In this document: in pieces, positions 53,551 to 64,000 of the stretch
Position numbering within the stretch: the stretch's first letter is position 1
How the letters are laid out: every line of letters starts with the position of its first letter
Notes under the pieces: model-generated
Told to the model about the DNA's origin: nothing
Seen by the model: only the letters and a program-made list of their open reading frames with translations
Database searches by the model: none
Position numbers and translations under genes: made by a program
Source: Prunella strophiata
Taxonomy: Eukaryota > Chordata > Aves > Passeriformes > Prunellidae
Reading direction: 5' to 3'
Length of the DNA: 64,000 nucleotides
NCBI GenBank assembly: GCA_036583965.1
Contig: JAZBQD010000019.1
Span: forward strand, 22,819,085-22,883,084

Positions 53551-56434
53551 CTTTAATAAAGAGAAGAGACACGTTACAGACAGCTCTGGTCAAGCAAAAG
53601 TCAACCCAATTGAGACACCAGGTCCCCACACACTAATGTAACACTTTACCAAATAATGGAGAGGTAGTGTTTAAAATGCTCTTTAATCAAAAAATAAAAG
53701 GAAGACAAAAACTACAGGGACAGGTTTTTAAGCTTGTCTGTAAAAAAAAGATGTCACCCTAATCAGTATCTTGTCAAGTCTCAGGTCTATGTGCCTTTGA
53801 CATTTTGAGGACACACAATATAGTAGCTGACTGATCCACAGAGGGATGTGATCTCCTGGCAAAACAGGGTTCACTGGGAACTTGTTCATCACTGTTGCCC
53901 ACATATCAGTGGGAGGTATCACATTATGCCTTTCCTAGGGTACAAGACAGCATGTTTTAGACATCTTGTTTTAGATGAGGAATTGTTCCTAAAAAGTCTG
54001 CTTTTGTCCACTGCTTAGAATAGGAGGATAGATGCCAAGTTCAGACACAGTGATCCATATCCAAACTCTTCCAAAGTTAGTTGGGATGAATCCCACCACT
54101 GCCACCACTGAAATCCAAAGAGGAAGATCATCTGGAGCTTAAAGACAACCCCTGCTATTTTCTTGCATTGCCTTGTGTGGCACTCTGCCACATGGCAGGA
54201 GACAATGGGAATTCAGCTTGGGGCTTATGATGGGAATTTTCAAATGGTACCATGAATTCCCACCACCAGGAAGCTGCCCATTGCCATTTCCAGTTTTGGG
54301 CTTGGTTTCCCCCAGCCTGAGGCACTTTGTATGCACTATCTTCAGTGTTCTGCATGGCAGGGAATGATGAAAGCAGAGGCAAGGTGGACCCAGCTCACAT
54401 AGCTCCCAATTGATGGCACCCAGTGAGGAAAGGTGGACTACAGGGACCTGTGAATGGACCATCATGAGAAAGAATGACTGGATAAAAGATGACCCAAAAC
54501 AGAGAAAAAATGCTAACTGCAAAGGAATGGTGGGGGCACAGGTGGCTTCCACAGTTTTTATTAAGGAAGTGAATGAGTGGGATGACTCCCAAGGAGTTCT
54601 GACTTCAGAGAAGACCTTGCTTGTGTGGTGGGGTCAACCCTGAGCCAAAGCCAAATCGCCTCTTGCCACAGATGAGGACAGGGTCGAGCTAACCCCTGAT
54701 GGTAGGGGTCTTGCATGTTTATTTCTTGCAGGAGAAGCATTGTTTGTGAGTGTGGGAAATTAAGAGACCCTGCCAGGGGCAGCCTCTGCTTGCTGCAGGG
54801 AGGGGGTATGACCCTGCATAGCTCTCTGATAGGAGCAAAAATAGTCATCCTCCAAAAATAAACAGGGAGCAGGAATGAGCAGGAGCTGCAGTCCCAAAAT
54901 ACCAACTTTCTTCAGCAAAGGGAGCACAGGAGGGCAGAGGGACAGGCAGGGAGCGTGAAACGCAGGAAACAGCCTCCTTATATGGGCTCATCCGTAGGGG
55001 ACAGAGCTCAGTCGACTGGAATGACCATGTCACAGAATGTGAAGCCTTCAGGGGCCCAAGTGAATGGAGTTTTCTGATCTTTAAATGATTCCCCCAGATT
55101 CTTAAGATGCCAAACCAGAGAAGAGGCTACAGTGCCAAAAAAGGAGCATTTTGAATTCAGTTGATCTGGACACACCCAGAGCCCAGGAAAAAGCGGGAAC
55201 ACACACCACATATGGGCGTGCATGCCCACATAAACATCCCTATTCCCATTACATACACCCCTAACTCAAAACCACACTCCTTCCCACACAGATGCTTCCC
55301 ATGCAAACAACCCCCTTTCCCCTTACACTATGCCTCTGATAGCTAGCAAGTCTTATTTCCAACACACAGCCTCACAACTCCTCACAAACATGCATGGGGA
55401 TACAAAAATGACACCAAAGAACCTGAGCCACAAGGCTGAGGGAAAATGCAGCATGTCCAGGGCATTTCAATGCCCCTGCAATTTAATTTACTCATCATCA
55501 AAACTAGCCTTCAGATCAAAGATAACTCAAGTGGGGCACACCAGATCAGAGGGTGATGACAATGTCTGGCCCAGTCTTTGCAAAAGGCATGACTCCAGGG
55601 CATCTAGGGGTTTGATTCCAATGTCTTGCCAATGTTATACCATGTTCTCATTGATCATACACACCAGGCAACCCTGAATGTCTGTCAGATCCTGAAAAAC
55701 ACCTCACATACACCTACTGGTCTTTTATTCCTCTTGCAATAAATCAGGTAATTCTTTCTGAATTGCCTACAGGAGCACTAGCAACAGGAAAGGCAATGTT
55801 AACTGTCAGCTGAGGAGCTTTGTTAGCTGCCTGGAAAGTGCTGCAATAAGGTCACATGCCACATACCCTTTTGTCAAGTAAATAAACTTACCTTCATATA
55901 CTTTCACAGTTCCAAAATCTCAGCATAATTTACAATTGAGAAGGCAATGTCGTGCTTTGCCATAATATGGTGACAGGTAGGGACTTTGCAGCTGCAAGCA
56001 AGAGCTTGAGAAAGAAAGTGGGACAAATGTCAACCCCAGAGGGATCAGAGCAGAAATAGAGTACACTGTTCTTCTGTAATGCAGCAAATGTGCTCTTAAA
56101 CATACCTTTTTGGTGAAAAAGGCTGGGGGATTTAAATGGTCAGAACTTGTTGGTACCTACTGTTATACCTTAGGCAAGATTTGTATGTATGTTCCCAAAT
56201 ATAAAGCTATGTATCCAAACAGTTTAGTGTTCAAAACACTGAGATTCCACCAGCTCCTGACAACAGTTGTCTATCAGCCCTTGCTGCTCAGTCTCTTTCA
56301 TAGCATCAACTAATCAATTACTTGCTGGGATTTTCCTTTCCAGTTCAGTTTTGTGCATTATTTATCTCCAGAAGTTTCTGCAGATTGTCCCTATTCCAAG
56401 GAAAATTGCCATGGTCTGAGATTTTTGTTTTGGG

Positions 56435-56450
56435 TTTTTTTTTTTTTTTT
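56435..56450 (+). repeat. 16-base poly(T) run
   Basis: Simple homopolymer followed by ccctcag, which together resemble a splice acceptor on the plus strand, but no plus-strand exon follows convincingly. Confidence 0.85.
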
Positions 56451-58425
56451 CCCTCAGAAATTCAGCTCACCATTTTTGTGATGGCATTTTTCCAGTATTT
56501 CTCAGGCCACCTTCCATACCAAAACTTGATACTACATCCATAATCAGTGTTTTATCCCTCCCTTGGAAAAATGACTGGTCCTGAATTCCATCTCTCCTAC
56601 ATCAAAGTAGAAACTCTACTTTCTTCTTTATTGTTTTTCAGGCCCTTTCTTATCAGACAGATGCAGAATTCTAATCTGGCTTCCCCATTAAAGCAGAAAT
56701 TTCCAGGCTACTTGTCAGATCACGTCTACAGTTCCGAAGGTGCCAGCTGGATGCTGCTTCCCTCATGGAAGAAACTATCCTGTGTGTCTCTGAATCCTGA
56801 AGGTCCAGCAAAGTTTCTTTTAGGACCTACCACAACAGAGGCAGATTATGGGCATGTTCTCAGGTGGGTTTGGAAATATGGACTAATTTACCTTCATCAA
56901 CATGACAACTCCTTTGGAACACTGAGCACTCTGTGCAGGGATGCAGGGACTCAAATGACATTGAGAGCATGCAACAGAGGACACACAATTCTTCTATATG
57001 TCATATTTCTCCTAAAGTATGTAGGATCTATGTATTTCCAATATACAAACACTGTGAGATTTTACATGGTATGTAGGTGTCTTGTTTTTATCCAGTATTG
57101 ACCAAGAAGTGGAAAGAAAAGTATGGGCAGTCTCAAGGATTCTCTTCTCCAGCAAGATGCCAGAGGCTCCCTTGACTGAAAAAAAGCAAATTTCCACAAC
57201 CAGGCCTGATGAATCAGTTTTGATTGCTCCCATTAAAGGAGCTGTAAGTCAAATAGCCCTACTCTTCCTAAACAGCCACATAAAATAATCCATACTGATC
57301 TCAGAGCATGTATGATATCAAAAACACATCAATTCCAAGATCTGTGCAAGCCTGGGCTTTTTGCAAAGAACAACCCATCTCTGCTGGCTCTCTTTATCAT
57401 GTCCACAGACAGTCAAACAATACATCTGATTTTAATGAATACCCTCCAAGGACTTCTGCATGTCTTAAATACTGAGCAGAAAATACTGGATTTGCATTTC
57501 ATCCACAAATTGTCCTCCTTTTCACAGCCACTGACTTTCCTTTACTAGGGAAAGTGTTATTGAAACAGAAGTTCTTGGGGGCCTTCAAATATTCTCTGCC
57601 ATCTATCACAGGTAAAGGAGCACTTAATATTGTTAACCAGCTATCAAGAATTGCTCTCCCAAAACAGCGGCCAGCTATTTGTCAGCTGACATACACCCAT
57701 GAGGAAAATTGTCACCTTTGCAGCATTTGGCACCTTAACCTGCCTGAGGAGTTACTGGCTCTCCCCTGCAGGAAAACAGGGAATCAGCACAAAACAATCT
57801 CATTCTCTGAATAAGGGGTCACCAGGTAGAATCCTCTCAGAACCCATAGTTACAGGGAAGTGCCCCTCCAGCCCTCCTAAGCATGAACATTTCTCAGTTT
57901 GCTACCATTTTATGCTACATATGGTCAGACATTTTCCCATCCACCTTCACACCTCCTACATTATTTTGTTGAATTGAGGTGGGTCCAGAAGCACTCAAAG
58001 TATGAAATAAATCTGTGGAAAAGGAAAAGCTTTTAATAAAATTATTTTCAATGAGATTGTCCCTAATCCACATCAAGGTAGACAAGTAGGCAGGATACTA
58101 CTAAAAGGCTGGGAAACACAGCTGAATAGAAATGCTATTTCAGAAGATGTCATCAGAAGGCAAGGAGATAAGCTCAGAAAGCTGAAAATAACTGCCCTGC
58201 TGGTCAGCCACTTGGGGTGCACGGGAGAGAGGCTGCACAAGGCCTTGGGGAGCTCCAGGCCATGCAGTGCTAGGGCTCACACTGGGGAAGCTGGCCTAAT
58301 TAGGGAACAAAAGTTCAGCTGCATTTTTGAGATTCCTCTTGGAGAACCTGGCCAACTTCCAGATGAGAGGTCCCCAGGAACAGTCTGGGAGTCGAGCATT
58401 TCTACAAGCAACCAGAAGACCTCTG

Positions 58426-58452
58426 AAAAAAAAAAAAAAAAAAAAAAAAAAA
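58426..58452 (+). repeat. 27-base poly(A) run
   Basis: The homopolymer encodes the lysine string in a long but unconvincing plus-strand frame. Confidence 0.9.
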
Positions 58453-60624
58453 GATGCAAACCCTGTAAAATGGAAGCAGGTAAAAAACCCAGTGCTTCCT
58501 TGGATGCTGGATCCTTTCAGTGGAGGGTATTAACTAGAATAATGCAAGAATCAAAACACATGACAAACTCTGGGACATGGAGGGACAAATGCAGCTCAGC
58601 CCAGGACAACCACATAAATGGGAGGGCATTCACAGTGTGCAATAGCTATGGGAAATTCTGCCTCAGAGAACCCTCCCAGGTTCTCAGAAATGCCAATTGC
58701 TTCAAGAGCTATCTACTGCCAGTTCACCCTACTCCCAGCTGCATGCCTAAGAAAGCAAAACCCTGGCAACATGCCATATACAAAATGCAGCTACCCCTGC
58801 TGAAGGCTTCTCTACAAGCTGAAGATCACAAGGGAGAACAGGATGCTAGAGAAAAACATTGCAGTAAGACTGTAAGGTCTTTAGGAATAGGAAATTTTTG
58901 TTCCAGCCATACCCTAACACTCTCTAAATCTTATTGCAGTGCAAATTGTAGATACAGAAACGACTGTAAGTGACTGCATTACAGTTATGACTTCCTAGGT
59001 CATGAACTCTCTAAACCAGAGTGGAAGGACAGTGCCCAAACCGTTGTGATTATTTTTACACAAATAAGGTTCCCTGATCAACACTCAGCTGAGTACAGCA
59101 TGGTACTGGGTTCCTCACTTGCATGTTTTAAAGTTTGAGAATGTAGGGGAGAGCACTTGGGGGGTGGCTGCTGCACAGATCCAGACCAGACCAGACAAAG
59201 GAATGAGAGTTTGGAGCTGGGTGCCAACCACTATGCAAGGGTAAGAACTGGGTCAGGAAAATACCGCTCTGATTAAAGGCCCTGATCATATCAAGCCCCA
59301 GGCCATGTCTACACCACAGGTGCAGACACACCTGCAAGCAGGATCCACATGAGTCAGCTCAAGTCTGGAAATTCTCTTGTTTTAGGTACTTCTGATAATG
59401 AAGCTAGTACCTCCCCAGGTAGAGTGCAGGTTGCTTCTCACCAGGGGATCTCCACATCATTCTGCACTGTATTTCAGAATGCGAATACACTCACCCAACC
59501 TCACCCAGTTGGGTGACCTAGCAATTTAAGAACATAACTGGCTTTATATTTCAGGTACTTACATTCTTTTTATAGTTGTTCTTCCAAAAAACATTTAATG
59601 AAAACAATTGTTCCTGACATGTTGACTTAGTCCAAAAAACAACAGCCCATTTTTCCACCCAAATGTTTTAGAAGCACTGGCAACTAGAACTACAAAAGGA
59701 CTTTGATGCCCCCTCTGGAAAGGTCAGATCTTCAAATCCTCTTTCCAGTTTTTGCCTTAAAGCATGTTGTCACTCAAACATTGAGTGATATAGAGCCACA
59801 GGGGCCAGCATTCACCTGTATAAGGGTCAGAAATCAGGTGCTGTCCCTGTTTTTAGTCCGTGAAGGACCTTGAGACTACCTATGGCATGCCTGCCAAAGC
59901 ACAACTAGAGGATGAGGTCCCAGCAAAACCCATTGGAACTGATGTCTTCCCACTCAAATGTTGTTGCCTTCAGTTAGAAAGTCTTTCCCTATGGTACCTA
60001 AAATTCTTTTAGTTCCATTTGTAAAGCAGAGTAGGCTTCAGGAGAAAGGACTGAGAGCCTTCTCAGACTCAGAACAGCTCATAGACTTGTCATGATATAT
60101 AATATTCCCTATGGAGGTGGCAAACATTACTTGCTACATCTTTCTCAGAGAAGGAGGAGGACAATAAAATCCAGTGTTTTCCAGCTTAGAAAGGAGATGT
60201 CAGTTTAATCTCTGTGAGGTTCCAACATTGAAATGAACATCTGCTTACTCAGGAAATGGAGGTCACTGAAGGCAAGGAAAAGCCCTGCTCTACTTCTGAA
60301 GGCCAGAAAACACAGGATGGGATGAGGGTCTCTCACTGGTAGTGCAAGGACATGCACTCCCAGAGCTCACAGAATGGGGCCAGAACTCCACAAAAGGACA
60401 GGGTTTCAGACACACTGCCATTCCCAGCCACTCTTTACCATCCCAATAGATCCACCAGGCCATCCTGAGATTATCTACGTACTACACAGACTCCCACTGA
60501 AGGATATGGATTTTGTTATGAGGAGAAGGCATCTAAATCCCCCTGTGGGTCTATTTAGGGAATACCCACAGTGCTTCTGCATAAAGCTAGAGCTTTCCTT
60601 TCAGACAGGGACCAAAGAAAACTA

Positions 60625-60686
60625 GTGGAAGGACTTCTCCAAGGTCCCAAAGCAAATCTATGGTAAAACTACAAAAAGAACCCAGC
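60625..60686 (-). repeat. MIR-like fragment, reverse orientation
   Basis: GGACTTCTCCAAGGTCCCAA, AGCAAATCTATGGTAAAACT and AGAACCCAGC resemble the reverse MIR words gacttgcccaaggtcacaca, gcaagtcagtggcagagc and agaacccagg. Confidence 0.45.
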
Positions 60687-61549
60687 AAAATCTTGGCTCA
60701 CAACCACATTCATACTCCTGCTCATTCTGCCTCTGCAAATTAACTGCAATATTAGGATACACCCTTTATTATACCATTGATTAGCCTCACAGCCTTTGGC
60801 TAAATATCCCAGGCAGTCTTGGAAGGTACAACCAAATGAGTGATTCAACTGGCAAAAATTCAGATGCAGATGAGTGGTTTGCCAAAGGATGCAAAACAAG
60901 TTTGAGAGCAGGCAGATGGCTGGAGGGCAGGACTTCAGCAGGTACGTTCACATTGACAACCCTGATGAGGTTGTTTGTTAGTATTCAAGCAGCTACAAAG
61001 TTATCTTCAGCACAGCAAGAGGAAAGGGACCAAATCCAGGAAGAGTTCAGATTGTAACACTCAGCAAAACCCAAAGGGAGTTCAGAGAAGGGTTATATGA
61101 GCCATCCAGGGGATGAAGGGGCCAACTTCGGACAAATGATTCAAGAAGCCAAGTATTTCAGATTGGCCAGGCAATGACTAAGGGAGGGATATACTGCAAC
61201 AGGATTTGAATCACATTCTATAACAAAGTTCCACTAACAGTTGATTTGGAAGAGACTTATGATACAATTAACAGAAGTTTGTAGGCATACAGTAGAATAA
61301 GTTACAAGCAGCTTACTAATCAGTCAGATTTCTGAACACTCAATTAACCATTTTATGCCATTTACAGACTTTTACAAATGGAAAAATACTATAAAGTGTG
61401 ATTGTCATGCTTAAGAGCATAAGCATGAATAAAGGACACAGGAATTGCCCAAACAAAACAGTTTTCAAAGAAGAGACCCCTCATACTAAGTAAAATCTCC
61501 TTGCCAGGCACCATTGCATAACATCCCTGAAGCAACAATTGCTCATGTG

Positions 61550-61760
61550 GAAGAGTCACATCAGTAAAGTTATTTTAATGAAATTTAGCAGCCAGAAGCA
61601 AGAAGGCGCCTGTGGCATGTGACCAGTCAGCACTCAACAGCAGACCTTGGGAATCAATGATTTAGGGCACTGTATGGAGGTGGAATTAGTTCCAGTGAAA
61701 TGACTGTAAGGACTGGTTCCAGCGAGGCAGGGGGTGGAAGATTAGATCAATTATCAGTAA
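61550..61760. promoter_or_regulatory. Putative conserved non-coding element
   Basis: The block includes AAAGTTATTTTAATGAAATT, AAGGCGCCTGTGGCATG, GGAATCAATGATTTAGG and AGATCAATTATCAG, with few but retained CpGs. No coding frame or repeat family is recognisable. Confidence 0.28.
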
Positions 61761-62878
61761 AAATTTCTATTAGGCAACCAGTCCCCAAAACTATACCCAT
61801 CAGTGGGAGGTCTCTTTGCCTGATAAATGGAAAAGTGCTCTGGGCATAGTCCTGAACCATCCATCACTGCCAAATAAACCCAGTGGATCTTTTTAACAAT
61901 ATAATCTCTTGCACTACCAAGAGAAAACTGAGCTAATCTGAACAGTCTTGACTCCTTGTGATGAGCATACCCTTCTGAGGCCAGAATTAATGAGATGGGT
62001 GATACGGGTTTCTTTTCTGGGCTTTAAGTTTCACAGATGAATCTACTGTGCTACCAGTACTGGAGTGGTCCTTCAGCAGAAGGAATTAAGAGCACAGGAG
62101 AGGGTGTTTTAATTATCTAACAGACACCAACTCTAGGCAGGAAAAATTGGGCAACACCAATTCCATGGTTAGGAAGAGTGCAAGACAATTAGCCCAAAGA
62201 CTTCAACAGAAACAGGCAGGACTTCTCAGGTTGTTCTGACCAGCATCATCCTGGCTTCTAATGCTACATTAATGCTAAGGCATATTTTAGCTTTGGTGCA
62301 GGATAAGAAAGGGTATGTGTATTCCTTCTCTGTGTGTAACAGAAGCCTGGTAAGAAGCACTATGACATTATTAACTAGACACTTCTAGTAGTGCTGGTAC
62401 AATAAAAAGAAAAGATTCATAGAAAATACAAAGGCACACATCCTTGTTACTACTGCCTGGCCTTCTCCTCTGGGGCACCAGCAAGACTTCATCATCCCTG
62501 AAGACAAGTTTTCATGTTATATGAGCAAACTAACCATACTGGACAGCAATCTAGGTTAAGTCAGGTTTTGTACTCTATTAGCTAATTGCTGTCCTGACTT
62601 TTAAATGAAAATAGAGCATCTTTTCAGTGGCCACATATACATCTGTGACCTCAAAACAAGATGCAGCAGCTGATAAGAGCAGCTGTTTCTAAGATAATTA
62701 AAAATCTGTCAGCAACAGAAACAGAGGATGCAGGAAAGGCATTGCATCCAAAGCAAACTTTATATTATTCTCCAGTACTACAGTACTCTCTTAAGGTAGT
62801 CTCCAGACACATAATAGGTTAATCCTACTAGTCCCCTTCAGAGGAGCCAGCATCTACCTAGAAAGCCTCTAGTCTTAC

Positions 62879-62908
62879 ATGGTCAACCTTTTCCTGATAG
62901 TCTTCATC
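62879..62908 (-). CDS. Candidate IFT43 30-nt upstream exon
   Basis: On the minus strand a strong pyrimidine-rich acceptor (ctctctttttccctcctgacccttcaag) is followed by 30 bases encoding DEDYQEKVDH and then a strong donor (CAT|gtaaga). Length and phase fit: the exon is phase 0 at both ends and the next known IFT43 exon, 9.3 kb away, begins in phase 0. The acidic peptide would sit just before VPPPKPPRRQGGW, a poorly conserved region, so I cannot confirm it by similarity. It may instead be a cryptic exon. Confidence 0.5.
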
Positions 62909-63090
62909 CTTGAAGGGTCAGGAGGGAAAAAGAGAGAAAGAAGTTAAAAGGAAGCACTATGGAAGCCTGCACAAAACAGCCTGAAGATTGACATTTATAA
63001 CTGTCCTGCAGCACAAGCTTTGCAACCTTATTCACTTGAACAAAGCACAAAGTTGATCCCACCATTATAACATTTTATATCCAGTCATTT

Positions 63091-63098
63091 ATGCAAAT
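63091..63098 (+). promoter_or_regulatory. Octamer motif ATGCAAAT
   Basis: A perfect POU/Oct octamer 21 bases before an A run. A single 8-mer is weak evidence of function. Confidence 0.2.
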
Positions 63099-63118
63099 GA
63101 CAACTGTGATACTTAAAG

Positions 63119-63139
63119 AAAAAAAAAAAAAAAAAAAAA
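63119..63139 (+). repeat. About 21-base poly(A) run
   Basis: The homopolymer is followed by cccaaatgag, similar to the CCAAACCC flank of the 51-A run. Confidence 0.85.
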
Positions 63140-64000
63140 CCCAAATGAGCAAGAAGAGAACAGACTTAGTTCATTCTCCCTATAGCATGATAAAACTCAA
63201 ATTACTCAGTTGTGTAGGATCCTAGAAAGATTCATATGGAGAGTCGTCACTGCAGCCATGCCAGAGACCAGAACTGATACTGGACCAGTCACACTCGGGG
63301 TTATACCCTGCAGCAGGCTACAGCCCTTTTTCCAGAAGCTACTGTTTCTCAAAGCAACCTCAGATTCCCCCCTGAGAGCAGAAGCTGTAGCAGTTAGTGT
63401 AAGACAGGCATAGCTGACATCAGTGTTAGCTGCAGCAGATGATCTTTAGCTAACACTGTAAGGCAGCAGCTTGGTTATATAGATAAGTAACCTAAGAAAA
63501 TCAGCCTATTAATCACTGTGAAAGTTGCACACTGGTTGAGAACCTTTTAGATGAGCGGACTGTCAGAAGTTGAAGCAACCAGAACTTTTAGGCCCCAACT
63601 GCAAGGAGGTAACTAAGAACCAAATAATCTCCATGCTATTCTAGAAATCACAGTGTTCAGAACCACTCAGGAGGAGAATTTAGAGTATCCTAGACTGACC
63701 TATGACCCTACACTAGGAGTATGCATAGGATGGCTGGAAACACTCCACTAACCCACCTGACTTTTCTTTTGGATTAAATCATCTCTCCTGTGGAACGTGG
63801 AAGCCATGTGATTCATAAAGTGCATATACCTCTCATGGAAGTGGTTTGCTATCTGAGTTCATTTTGTGTCTTTGCTGTCATCTGGTCTTATGATCTTACT
63901 ACAACAAAAGCAGAGGGGGTCTACATGCAGGTTAGAGCAGCTGGGGTACAAAGGTGTTCTTACCAATGAGCAGCACAAATGAAATCAGATTTCCCCAACA

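Larger units (their letters stand above)
53551..62878 (-). other. IFT43: IFT43 intron (9.3 kb, if the upstream exon is real)
   Basis: No coding exon is recognisable. It holds a 16-T run at 56435-56450, a 27-A run at 58426-58452, a MIR-like fragment near 60625 and a regulatory-looking block at 61550-61760. A long open frame at 58212-58973 crosses the A run (a lysine string) and is not convincing as a gene. I saw no segment matching the IFT43 N-terminal motif RAKMGRRAQQE. Confidence 0.6.

Noticed and set aside
55894..55920. Minus-strand 27-base segment with a strong gtaagt donor
   Set aside because: It contains an in-frame stop in the phase needed to join the next IFT43 exon, and its acceptor is weak.
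56107..56123. 17-base minus-strand segment between cccccag and gtatgt
   Set aside because: Too short, wrong length for the frame, and no family similarity.
58212..58973. 253-codon plus-strand open frame
   Set aside because: It runs through a 27-base A tract that yields a lysine string, has no recognisable domain, no promoter context, and lies antisense in an IFT43 intron. Chance frame more likely, though no search was possible.

Overview
This window is vertebrate nuclear DNA, most likely from a bird. It shows split genes with GT-AG introns, AT-leaning sequence poor in CpG apart from a few sharp CpG clusters, and very little interspersed repeat for 64 kb. There is no bacterial or viral coding organisation. 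The bird call is an inference: the one recognisable gene spans much less DNA than I recall for its human counterpart, and repeats are sparse. I cannot name the species.

The only gene I can support is IFT43, a subunit of the ciliary IFT-A complex, on the minus strand. Seven coding exons, from high to low coordinate, are 53550-53483, 41074-41042, 40575-40529, 29037-28965, 27556-27481, 27140-27078 and 26300-26190. They keep one open reading frame across all six junctions, each has consensus splice sites, and the translation follows the family from the RRQGGWADD segment to the stop codon. A 30-nt candidate exon at 62908-62879 would add a piece further upstream. The start codon and N-terminal exon were not found and probably lie beyond base 64000. 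The 3' UTR looks short, with AATAAA on the minus strand at 26076-26071.

Layout: 1-26045 is gene-free DNA downstream of IFT43, with several stretches that look like conserved regulatory elements, notably 15050-15640. 26045-29037 holds the four 3' exons. 29038-40528 is an 11.5-kb intron. 40529-41074 holds two very small exons. 41075-53482 is a 12.4-kb intron containing a strong CpG island (45127-45620), long poly(A) runs and regulatory-looking blocks. 53551-64000 is intron up to the candidate exon and then further upstream sequence. From known amniote gene order (TGFB3 - IFT43 - GPATCH2L - ESRRB), TGFB3 should lie beyond the right edge and GPATCH2L beyond the left edge; neither is visible here.

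Most other open frames are chance frames in non-coding DNA. The best candidates for something undescribed are the CpG island inside the IFT43 intron, the YY1/exon-like block at 48480-48830, the 30-nt candidate exon, and the CpG-retaining element near 15.3 kb. Regulatory calls rest on base composition and motifs only, because no alignment could be run.
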